Assembly (NCBI GenBank): GCA_014384665.1
Contig: JACNFI010000096.1
Coordinates: 1 to 5,512 of the forward strand
Direction of reading: 5' to 3'
DNA from: Candidatus Cloacimonadota bacterium
GTDB lineage: Bacteria; Cloacimonadota; Cloacimonadia; JGIOTU-2
DNA: 5,512 nucleotides
Part shown: positions 1 to 5,512 of the stretch, piece after piece
How the letters are laid out: each line of letters begins with the position of its first letter
How positions within the stretch are numbered: the stretch's first letter is position 1
Position numbers and translations under genes: made by a program
Notes under the pieces: model-generated
Database searches by the model: none
What the model saw: the letters and a program-made list of their open reading frames with translations, nothing else
What the model was told of the DNA's origin: nothing

Positions 1-600
1 GTAAATACCAATCAATCTGACCTGTCATTTAACCGATTGGATGGTTATGATATTATTCTCCTTGAAAGAGGAACTACAACCGAAGTAACAGGTGCTCCGC
101 AGTTACCCATAAAGGAATATAAATATTTACTCCCAAACGATGTAAAGGTTCAGAATATAGTTATCAATCGTAGCGAGAAACTTGAATTAGATGGTGAATA
201 CTATATTTATCCCAGTCAGCCGCCTTATCCTTTAAATTATAGCGACCCTCCACCTTTTGTTCCCCCAGATGATAAGATATATAATTCAGATAACCCTTAT
301 CCAAATAAATTGGTGCAGATCGTTCAGGATTATTATCCATTCGGATACCATGTAGTTGCCCTGCAGTTTTATCCTGTAGAGTATATTCCAAAGAAAAAGA
401 AAGTTTTTCTTTATAATGAAATAGATTTTACTATTCTTTATGAAAAGAGTGGCATTTCAACCAAGATTCCAGAAAGGCAGAGTAAGACACGATATGACAG
501 AGTAAAGTCTTATATAAAGTCATTGGTTAAAAATCCAGAAGATTTTGATATCGCGGGATATGGTGGTGCGCTGCAAATTATCCAGGGAAAAAACAGAACC
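1..600 (+). other. C25 (gingipain) propeptide domain, N-terminally incomplete
   Basis: Residues 1 to about 200 match the pattern of gingipain-family propeptides. It opens with a 'LSF..LDGYDIILLERG' strand and continues with the GAPQLPIKEY motif (bases 94-123; the family pattern is roughly GxPxLPvk). Then come a 'LLPNDVKV' strand, the proline-rich stretch around residues 70-90 (YPSQPPYP, PPPFVPP), an 'IYNSDNPYP' element, and the strands 'HVVALQFYPVEYIP' and 'KKVFLYNEIDFTILYE'. In gingipains this domain chaperones folding and blocks the active site until it is cleaved; that role is carried over from the family. The boundary with the catalytic domain is approximate, since the linker around residues 160-215 has no recognisable motif. 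Confidence 0.82.
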
Positions 601-3600
601 GAAAAATTAAGATTATCTTATTTGCCAGGTCCAAATAATAATATAGTTGATTATGTTGTCATTACAAATGAGGAGTTGAAACCAATTTTTGAAGACCTGA
701 TAGTCTGGAAGACCCAAAAAGGACTACCAGCAATAGTTGTAACAATAGAACAAATAGTGGGGAATTACAGCGGTTGTGATCTTGCGGAATGTATAAGGAA
801 TTATCTAAAAGATACCTACGATAAATGGGGAAGTGGATTATATGTACTTCTTGGTGGCGATACAGAAATTATTCCTGCTAGAGTTGGGACAAAAGAACAA
901 TACAGTGGAGGAAGTTATTTTAGAGTAACAGATATGTATTATTGTGATGTTTATAAGCCTGGCGAGCCAGATTATAACTGGAATTCTAATGGTGATGATA
1001 AGTTTGGCTATGATGGTGATACATTAGATTTAGGACCCGACAATTTTATTGGACGTGCTTCGGTTGAAGATACACTGGAAGCCAGAACATTCGTAAACAA
1101 AATCTTGTATTATGAAAAACAAAATAGCAGTTATGTTGATAATATTCTACTACTCGGTGCATATCATCGTAAAGATAGTTGGCCGGTTGGACAGGATATG
1201 AACAATCTTGTATATAATGAGCAAATACCTTCTGATAAATTTAGCTATCGGTTATATGATGATTATGACCAATATGAAGGCGATGATGAATTAAATAGAG
1301 AGAATGTACTTAATTGTATGAATAATACAGATTACAGTCCAGGATATTTTCATATAATTAGTCATTTAGATCATGGCGGACCTTATAATATAGGAACTTC
1401 AGCAAAATCCAAAAATCAAAAAATTGACAGAACTGATATGGATAATCTGTATAATGTTCCGTATTACCAGATAATGTTTACTGGCGCTTGTGACCCAAAT
1501 GAATTTCAAAAGGACTGTTTTGCAGAGCATTATATAAACAATCTTAATGGAGGAGGCATAGCATTTATTGGAAACTCTGGTTTTGGCTATCCACATAATA
1601 CTGAAAGGCAATGTTACGCTCTTTTTAAATCTATATATCATTCACCTGAAGGATATCGGTTAGGTCATGCATTTGCTAGTGCCAGAGATACGATGTGTTC
1701 AGAGAATACAATAAAGAACCTAAATCTCCTCGGTGACCCTGAAATGCCAATCTGGACAAATATATCTGAAAACCTTATTGTAGAGGTCATCCCCCCTGAA
1801 ATTACCAACGGCGAAAATAATGTTACTGTTATGATCAGTAATCTGATTTCTGATGTGGAAGCGATGATCTGTCTTCAAAAAGGAAATGAAGATTATGCCT
1901 ATCAAACAGTGAATGGAACAGGCACGCAAGTGAGTATAGACTTTGTTTTTACTCCTGATACTCCGGGGCAACTCAATGTTACCGTAACTGCACATAACTA
2001 TCTCCCCGACGAAACCATAATCCCTGTAAACATTACAGAAGGTTCACACCTTTACATATCAGAAACAATATTTGATGACAATAATAAATGGCATAGCATC
2101 GGCAACGCTGATGGACAGGTGGATGCAGGAGAAACGATAGAACTATCAATAACACTTACAAATTCAGGTTCATCAGATGCTCTAGATGTATCAGCTGAAC
2201 TTACAAGCGATCCAGATTATATTACATTTATGCACTCCCAATCTAATTTTGGAGATGTGAGTGCAGGAGAAAGCGAATCATCACAGATTAATTATGTTTT
2301 TAAAGTGGCTCCAGAAACTCCGGCTGAAGAGCACATCCAATTTAATCTTTCTATTCAAGATGGAGTAGGAAATTCATATACGGACGAGTTTTATATTCAA
2401 ATTGGAGCACCAGAATTGGAGCAGGTTAGGAATATTATTATCACTGCTGATGGTGATGATATTATAGAAACCGGTGAGACAGTCTCTCTATACATTAATC
2501 TATTTAACTCAGGTAATGCTGAAGCAACAGGCATTACTGCAACACTATCCTCTAATTCACAATATATTGAGAGTATTAGCGAGTCCACTCAAAACTATAA
2601 CAATATACCAGTACTTTCTTCAGAAAGTAATTCGCAACCATTTGTCTTTCAAGTCGGTTCAGAATATGATAGTGGAGACACTCTACTTTTTAACCTGAAT
2701 GTTACAAATGAATATGGAAAAGAGTGGCAGTTTAATTTTAACCTGAATAAACCCGCTCCAGTAAATTATGCATCTATTGTTTTTAACAGTGGTCAAGACG
2801 AAATTGATTTATCATGGGAACCGATTGAAGGCAATGAAGATGATAATTATTATATCAGAGGCTACAACATCTACCGTAGTTTTGCTATAGAAGGAACATA
2901 CGAAAAACTCAATACCTTTATTGTAGAAAGAACATCTTATTATAAAGATGCTGAGGTTGAACCTGTAACATCATATTTTTATAAAATTAGTACCGTTTCA
3001 GAGTCAGGCAATGAGAGTGATTTAACTGAGCCTTATGAAGCATGGACAACATTGCCCTGTCACGCTGGCTGGCCGGTTATTGCAGATGTGGGCAACAGTA
3101 TACACGGTTCTACCAATATATGTGACATTGATGCAGATGGACATAAAGAAATTTTTAATACTATTGGTGGTCATATTCTGGGCTTCCACTCAGATGGAAC
3201 AGAGCTGTTTGATATTGACAGCAATCCCACAACAATAAGCGGGTTTGCGGAACTTGATAAAGCAATATGTGCTACACCTGCATTGGGAGATATTGATAAT
3301 GATGGGATAATTGAAGTAGTGGTAGCTACTCGTGATGACAATTATGGAAAGCTTTATGCTTACAAAACAGTTGATAATGATGGTGACGGCAAACCCGATC
3401 TTTTAGGTGGATTTCCAATCGCGCTCAACTCTTATTATGAAAATATTGGAGTATGGAGGAGTCCTGTACTCTCTGATATTAACCGCAATGGATTTCTGGA
3501 AATTATCTTAACGGATTGTAGAGGAAGGGTCTATGTTTTTGACCATACTGGTGCATCTTTACCTGGCTGGCCTATAAATGTGAATAGTAGTGGCTCTTCG

Positions 3601-5268
3601 TATGGCATGCCTGCGGTAGTAGACCTTGATGGAAATGGTTATAAAGAAATTATCGTGGGTTGTAAAAATGGACTTTATATATGGAATTATGATGGCAGTG
3701 ATTACATATCAAATCCATTCTATGAAAATAATTGGTTGGTTTGTCCCCCAGTAATTGTAGATCTGGATAATAACGATAATTATGAAATATTAGTTATATC
3801 TACATTAAAAGATCAAACAAATCCAGATTATTGGCATGATGGCACATATTGGGGATATGTTTATGCTCTTCAGCATGATGGTGGTTTAGTTGAGGGTTGG
3901 AATGCATCACATCCTGTTCGGCTAAGCAGTGATGGCGAAAGCCCCCATCAGCCTCCAGCTATTGCTGTTGGTGACCTTGATGAAGATATGGATATTGAAG
4001 TGGTTGTTGGCGGGAATGAGCATTTATACATCTGGGACCAGCAAGGTGATTTATTACAAGATATTGAGATTCACGGGTTAAATGTTTTAAGTATTGCACC
4101 AGTTTTGGCTGACATTGATTGTAACCCTGATATTGAAATAGTGATGGCTTCTCAAAACGGAAAGATTTACGCTTATAATTTTGATGGGACAAGGGTGGCA
4201 GGTTGGCCCTTAAAGACTGATGATAACATTTGGGTGTCTCCTTGTGTTGGAGATATTGATTGTGACGGAAAAAGTGAACTTCTTGTGGGTAATTATTCTG
4301 GCAAGATATATGTATGGAACACAGAAGGTGAGCCTCATAAAATCCAATGGGGCAGATATCGTAATAATTCTAATAATACTGGTGTCTATACTACTGAACA
4401 TTTGTATGGAGATGTTGACGACAATGGTGTAGTTCAGACTTATGATGCGAGATTGGCTCTTCACTATTCAGCTGATATTATAACAGATTGGGAAGATTGG
4501 CGGCTTTGGGCTGCTGATGTTGACGGCAATGAAGAAATTATGGCTTATGATGCCGCTCTTGTCCTGCAATATTCGGCCGATATTATTGATGAGTTTCCTG
4601 TTGAAAGTGGTAAAAACATTCGCAACGATTTGGGAGATGTTGAAATCACTATTACACAAGATGGAAATATTCTTCATATTTCTACCTCAGAACTTCTGCA
4701 AGAATGGGGCATAATTTCCTATCAATTTAATTTAGAATTTGATGAAACCGTCCAATATGTAAACTGTGATTTAAGTGGTAGTATTTTTGAGAGTGGTATA
4801 ACAGCCATAAATGATGCGACTCCTGGGATTCTTTCAGTTAGTTATATGAGTATGTATCCAGTTATTGGTTCTGGGAACATACTTAAACTTGAATTTTCTG
4901 CGCCTGCTTCAGAATACAATGTATCAGATTTCTACTTCAACACTACTCATTTTGATGTAAGTTCGCCAATAATCCCAGCAGTTACCAGATTGGAATACAA
5001 CTATCCAAATCCTTTTGATTCTAAAACAAAAATCCAATACTCAATTCACGAAGATAGTCCCGATTATTTCAGAGTTGAATTAAAAATCTATAATATCAAA
5101 GGACAATTAGTAAAAACAATTAAGGATGAGAAACCAAAAGGTACTCACTTTGCTGTTTGGGATTGTACAGATAATAATAATAAACCTGCCTGCTCTGGTG
5201 TGTTTCTCTATAACCTAAAAATTAATGACAACGAGATTGAAATAAAAAAATGTTTGTTATTGAAGTAA
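1..5268 (+). CDS. Secreted gingipain-like C25 cysteine peptidase, multidomain, 5'-truncated
   Basis: This is the C-terminal 1755 residues of a very large exported protease; the reading frame is open from the first base and ends at TAA 5266-5268, followed at once by a second in-frame TAA. TTG 37-39 is the first candidate start codon inside the window, but homologous propeptide sequence lies before it (NQSDLSF at bases 10-30), so it is an internal leucine and the true start and signal peptide lie upstream. Domain order by residue: propeptide 1 to about 200; C25 catalytic domain 218-583; Ig-like 584-680; two tandem Ig/CARDB-like repeats 681-917; FN3-like 918-1018; eight-repeat FG-GAP/VCBS propeller 1021-1464; dockerin-like 1470-1534; cohesin-like 1547-1655; FlgD-Ig/T9SS-type C-terminal domain 1664-1755. 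The His458/Cys497 dyad is intact, so an active endopeptidase is expected; substrate specificity cannot be read from the sequence. The family assignment is firm; the exact cellular location (anchored or released) is inference. Confidence 0.93.
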   Translation, partial: VNTNQSDLSFNRLDGYDIILLERGTTTEVTGAPQLPIKEYKYLLPNDVKVQNIVINRSEKLELDGEYYIYPSQPPYPLNYSDPPPFVPPDDKIYNSDNPYPNKLVQIVQDYYPFGYHVVALQFYPVEYIPKKKKVFLYNEIDFTILYEKSGISTKIPERQSKTRYDRVKSYIKSLVKNPEDFDIAGYGGALQIIQGKNRTEKLRLSYLPGPNNNIVDYVVITNEELKPIFEDLIVWKTQKGLPAIVVTIEQIVGNYSGCDLAECIRNYLKDTYDKWGSGLYVLLGGDTEIIPARVGTKEQYSGGSYFRVTDMYYCDVYKPGEPDYNWNSNGDDKFGYDGDTLDLGPDNFIGRASVEDTLEARTFVNKILYYEKQNSSYVDNILLLGAYHRKDSWPVGQDMNNLVYNEQIPSDKFSYRLYDDYDQYEGDDELNRENVLNCMNNTDYSPGYFHIISHLDHGGPYNIGTSAKSKNQKIDRTDMDNLYNVPYYQIMFTGACDPNEFQKDCFAEHYINNLNGGGIAFIGNSGFGYPHNTERQCYALFKSIYHSPEGYRLGHAFASARDTMCSENTIKNLNLLGDPEMPIWTNISENLIVEVIPPEITNGENNVTVMISNLISDVEAMICLQKGNEDYAYQTVNGTGTQVSIDFVFTPDTPGQLNVTVTAHNYLPDETIIPVNITEGSHLYISETIFDDNNKWHSIGNADGQVDAGETIELSITLTNSGSSDALDVSAELTSDPDYITFMHSQSNFGDVSAGESESSQINYVFKVAPETPAEEHIQFNLSIQDGVGNSYTDEFYIQIGAPELEQVRNIIITADGDDIIETGETVSLYINLFNSGNAEATGITATLSSNSQYIESISESTQNYNNIPVLSSESNSQPFVFQVGSEYDSGDTLLFNLNVTNEYGKEWQFNFNLNKPAPVNYASIVFNSGQDEIDLSWEPIEGNEDDNYYIRGYNIYRSFAIEGTYEKLNTFIVERTSYYKDAEVEPVTSYFYKISTVSESGNESDLTEPYEAWTTLPCHAGWPVIADVGNSIHGSTNICDIDADGHKEIFNTIGGHILGFHSDGTELFDIDSNPTTISGFAELDKAICATPALGDIDNDGIIEVVVATRDDNYGKLYAYKTVDNDGDGKPDLLGGFPIALNSYYENIGVWRSPVLSDINRNGFLEIILTDCRGRVYVFDHTGASLPGWPINVNSSGSSYGMPAVVDLDGNGYKEIIVGCKNGLYIWNYDGSDYISNPFYENNWLVCPPVIVDLDNNDNYEILVISTLKDQTNPDYWHDGTYWGYVYALQHDGGLVEGWNASHPVRLSSDGESPHQPPAIAVGDLDEDMDIEVVVGGNEHLYIWDQQGDLLQDIEIHGLNVLSIAPVLADIDCNPDIEIVMASQNGKIYAYNFDGTRVAGWPLKTDDNIWVSPCVGDIDCDGKSELLVGNYSGKIYVWNTEGEPHKIQWGRYRNNSNNTGVYTTEHLYGDVDDNGVVQTYDARLALHYSADIITDWEDWRLWAADVDGNEEIMAYDAALVLQYSADIIDEFPVESGKNIRNDLGDVEITITQDGNILHISTSELLQEWGIISYQFNLEFDETVQYVNCDLSGSIFESGITAINDATPGILSVSYMSMYPVIGSGNILKLEFSAPASEYNVSDFYFNTTHFDVSSPIIPAVTRLEYNYPNPFDSKTKIQYSIHEDSPDYFRVELKIYNIKGQLVKTIKDEKPKGTHFAVWDCTDNNNKPACSGVFLYNLKINDNEIEIKKCLLLK
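652..1755 (+). other. C25 peptidase catalytic domain (clan CD cysteine protease)
   Basis: Residues 218-583 hold the caspase-like gingipain fold. It starts at DYVVITNEEL, then 'FEDLIVWKTQKGLPAIVVTIEQI' (split here as residues FEDLIVWKTQ and KGLPAIVVTIEQI), 'IRNYLKDTYDKWG' and 'YVLLGGDTEIIPAR'. The family's 'D-x-Y-Y' strand is at Asp311, and PDNFIGRASV (from residue 346) is the usual strand before the EA..FVNKILYYE helix. The catalytic histidine is His458 (codon 1372-1374) in SHLDHGG. The nucleophile is Cys497 (codon 1489-1491) in FTGACDPNEF, followed nine residues later by the conserved CFAE element (Cys506) also found in Rgp/Kgp. GGGIAFIGNSGFGY and the closing NLLGDPEMPIW motif complete the domain. 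One departure from the family is Asp457 where gingipains have glycine just before the catalytic histidine. Confidence 0.9.
1756..2040 (+). other. Ig-like domain following the C25 catalytic domain
   Basis: Residues 584 to about 680 begin immediately after the GDPEMPIW end of the protease and run as a beta-sandwich. Visible strands include 'LIVEVIPPEI', 'NNVTVMISN', 'EAMICLQKGNEDYAYQ', 'VSIDFVFTPDTPGQLNVTV' and 'HNYLPDETIIPVNI'. The position and the closing 'VTVTAHNYLPDE' pattern fit the Ig-like C-terminal subdomain that packs on the catalytic domain in gingipains. Its likely role is structural. Confidence 0.72.
2041..2751 (+). other. Two tandem Ig/CARDB-like repeats of about 118 residues
   Basis: Residues 681-802 and 803-917 are two copies of one module. 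Shared positions are the 'D(G/D)..I/V(D/E)(A/T)GET(I/V)' turn (GQVDAGETIELSITLTNSG in copy 1, IIETGETVSLYINLFNSG in copy 2), then '(A)L/T.(V/I).A.L(T/S)S', a '.YI' strand, and a final '(L)FNL(S/N)(I/V)....G' hairpin (HIQFNLSIQDGVGNSY; LLFNLNVTNEYGKEW). Copies are clearly homologous in protein but not near-identical in DNA, so the duplication is old. Such modules usually act as stalks or spacers in secreted FCB-group proteins; no ligand can be inferred. Confidence 0.7.
2752..3054 (+). other. Fibronectin type III-like domain
   Basis: Residues 918 to about 1018 show the FN3 signature. There is an 'EIDLSWEPI' B strand with its tryptophan, 'YYIRGYNIYRS' as the C strand with the characteristic YNIYRS motif, 'YEKLNTFIVERTSYYKDAEV' leading to the E/F turn, and 'SYFYKISTVSESGNESDLTE' ending the fold. 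It joins the Ig-like stalk to the propeller through a short AWTTLPCHAGWP linker. The role is probably structural. Confidence 0.75.
3061..4392 (+). other. FG-GAP/VCBS-type beta-propeller with eight DxDxDG repeats
   Basis: Residues 1021-1464 contain eight copies of a '(S/T)P.(V/L).DIDxDGxxEI(V/L)(V)......G.(I/V)Y(V/A)(W/F)..DG....GWP' unit. Repeats begin their calcium-type loop at Asp1042, 1097, 1159, 1208, 1254, 1325, 1371 and 1418, so spacing is 46-71 residues. Loops 1, 2 and 8 (DIDADG, DIDNDG, DIDCDG) are canonical, and 3 and 4 (DINRNG, DLDGNG) nearly so. Loops 5-7 (DLDNND, DLDEDM, DIDCNP) lack the glycine. An extra DNDGDGKPD loop is inserted between repeats 2 and 3. The run ends with IQWGRYRNNSNNTGVY, the usual closing strand of such propellers. 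The fold is expected to bind calcium and to serve in adhesion or substrate recognition. Confidence 0.85.
4408..4602 (+). other. Dockerin type I-like domain (two calcium loops)
   Basis: Residues 1470-1534 hold two F-hand-type halves 35 residues apart. The first loop is Asp1471-Val-Asp1473-Asp-Asn1475-Gly with Asp1482 completing it, followed by the helix YDARLALHYSADII. The second is Asp1506-Val-Asp1508-Gly-Asn1510 with Asp1517, followed by YDAALVLQYSADII. Dockerins bind cohesins in a calcium-dependent way; in FCB candidate phyla this 'YDAxLxLQY' variety is frequent in secreted proteins that are not cellulosomal. The partner cohesin is not known from this window, apart from the cohesin-like fold that follows in the same chain. 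Confidence 0.85.
4441..4584 (+). repeat. Direct repeat of 105-nt period inside the dockerin
   Basis: The segment starting at base 4441 (encoding YDARLALHYSADII) recurs from base 4546 (encoding YDAALVLQYSADII), exactly 105 nt or 35 codons later. Nine of 14 residues at the start and end of the helix are identical and the ends TATGATGC and GATATTAT are conserved at the base level, while third positions between them have drifted. This is the internal duplication that defines dockerins rather than a mobile repeat. Confidence 0.6.
4639..4965 (+). other. Cohesin-like beta-sandwich domain
   Basis: Residues 1547 to about 1655 form a single beta-rich module between the dockerin and the sorting domain. 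It reads as 'VEITITQDGNILHIST', then 'GIISYQFNLEFDETVQYVNCD' (visible as ISYQFNLEFDETV), then 'GILSVSYMS', then 'GSGNILKLEFSAP'. The order of a Y-x-F-x-L-x-F-D strand, a 'G.L.VSY' strand and a 'GxGxILKLEF' strand is the pattern of cohesins and cohesin-like domains. No residue pattern here proves dockerin binding. It may instead be a structural Ig-like fold, so the call is moderate. Confidence 0.6.
4990..5265 (+). other. FlgD-Ig / T9SS type A-like C-terminal sorting domain
   Basis: Residues 1664-1755 end the protein with the pattern LEYNYPNPFDSKTKIQYSI, then 'ELKIYNIKGQLVKTI', 'GTHFAVWDCTDNNNKP', 'CSGVFLYNLKIN' and the basic-hydrophobic tail IKKCLLLK. This YPNPF...IYNxxGQxV...W(D)G/C.D.......SGVFxY.L order is that of FlgD-Ig folds and the type A C-terminal domain that directs cargo through the type IX secretion system in Bacteroidota. 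It indicates that the peptidase crosses the outer membrane. Whether the host really has a type IX apparatus cannot be seen here. Confidence 0.85.
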
Positions 5269-5298
5269 TAAGTGAGAAGTTAAAAAAATCAAACATTT

Positions 5299-5303
5299 GG
5301 AGG
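5299..5303 (+). promoter_or_regulatory. Ribosome-binding site of the downstream gene
   Basis: GGAGG sits six bases before ATG 5310-5312, which fixes that ATG as the start. A full Shine-Dalgarno core is unlike most Bacteroidota leaders and helps in placing the organism elsewhere in the FCB group. Confidence 0.85.
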
Positions 5304-5309
5304 ATTATT

Positions 5310-5512
5310 ATGCGAAATATATCTTTATTGTTAATTGCACTTTTTATTAGTGCAGTGGCATTAAACGCTGAGATAATTACTGTTAACTGGGATGGTAGTG
5401 GTGATTATACAACCATACAAGAAGGTATTAATGCTTCAAGTAATGGTGATACGGTTTTAGTGGCAGATGGAACTTATACAGGAGAGAATAATAAAAATCT
5501 TTCCTGGGATGG
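5310..5512 (+). CDS. Secreted right-handed beta-helix (pectate-lyase-like) protein, N-terminal fragment
   Basis: Only the first 67 codons and two bases are present; the frame stays open to the window edge. Residues 1-20 (MRNISLLLIALFISAVALNA) are a signal peptide with one basic residue, a hydrophobic core and a probable signal peptidase I cut after the Ala-Leu-Asn-Ala motif, before Glu21. The mature start EIITVNWDGSGDYTTIQEGI, followed by NASSNGDTVLVADGTYTGEN, is the standard opening of parallel beta-helix proteins, in which the 'YTTIQ.(A/G)I..(A/S)..GDTV.V.(D/P)GTY' strand forms the N-terminal cap of the helix. Such proteins include polysaccharide lyases and many surface proteins with no known enzyme activity; the fragment does not reach any catalytic region, so no substrate is assigned. 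The start lies 41 bp after the upstream stop with no terminator hairpin visible, so the two genes may form one transcript. FCB-group homologues commonly carry the same C-terminal sorting domain as gene 1, which cannot be tested here. Confidence 0.85.
   Translation, partial: MRNISLLLIALFISAVALNAEIITVNWDGSGDYTTIQEGINASSNGDTVLVADGTYTGENNKNLSWD

Noticed and set aside
164..391. Minus-strand open frame of 75 codons, and similar antisense frames within 1399-1995, 2397-2588 and 3959-4677
   Set aside because: All lie inside the large + strand gene, have no domain-like sequence or ribosome-binding site, and are rich in residues expected from reading AT-rich coding DNA backwards.
2474..2698. Short + strand open frames in the +2 frame (also at 3035-3238, 4220-4432 and 4517-4714)
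   Set aside because: They are out-of-frame shadows of well-defined domains; their translations are low in structure and match nothing recognisable.
3061..4392. Tandem repeats taken as a CRISPR array or DNA satellite
   Set aside because: The periodicity exists only at protein level with 46-71 residue spacing and diverged codons; there are no identical DNA repeats or spacers.
5269..5309. Possible terminator or promoter in the 41-bp gap
   Set aside because: There is an A-rich stretch (AAAAAAA near 5282) but no inverted repeat before a T-run. The TTTG near 5296 lacks the TA of a Bacteroidota-type -7 element and overlaps the ribosome-binding site.
1..5512. A previously undescribed defence or mobile system
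   Set aside because: All coding sequence is explained by known secreted-protein domain families; there are no nuclease, helicase, recombinase, reverse transcriptase or toxin-antitoxin motifs.

Overview
The window is almost filled by one very large gene that reads into it from the left edge. It ends near the right edge and is followed, after a short gap, by the first 67 codons of a second gene. Both are on the + strand and both encode exported proteins. The DNA is AT-rich and coding throughout.

Gene 1 (bases 1-5268, start outside the window) encodes a modular secreted cysteine peptidase of the gingipain family (MEROPS C25, clan CD). In order, the visible 1755 residues contain: a C25-type propeptide; the catalytic domain with a His458/Cys497 dyad; an Ig-like domain; two tandem Ig/CARDB-like repeats; a fibronectin type III-like domain; an eight-repeat FG-GAP/VCBS-type beta-propeller; a type I dockerin-like pair of calcium loops; a cohesin-like beta-sandwich; and a FlgD-Ig/type IX secretion (T9SS type A)-like C-terminal sorting domain. 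Residue numbers in this annotation count the codon at bases 1-3 as residue 1.

Gene 2 (5310 to beyond the window) begins with a clear Shine-Dalgarno sequence and a signal peptide. It continues into the opening of a right-handed beta-helix (pectate-lyase-like) surface protein. It lies 41 bp downstream of gene 1 with no visible terminator, so co-transcription is plausible.

The lineage is inferred from domain style only. A C25 peptidase combined with FG-GAP repeats, 'YDAxLxLQY' dockerins and a 'YPNPF' C-terminal domain is typical of the FCB superphylum. The dockerin style and the strong GGAGG ribosome-binding site point to Candidatus Cloacimonadota or a related candidate phylum rather than to Bacteroidota proper, where strong Shine-Dalgarno sites are uncommon. 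The likely setting is anaerobic protein or particle degradation, with the peptidase exported and held at the cell surface or in a complex. No RNA genes, mobile elements or CRISPR arrays are visible.
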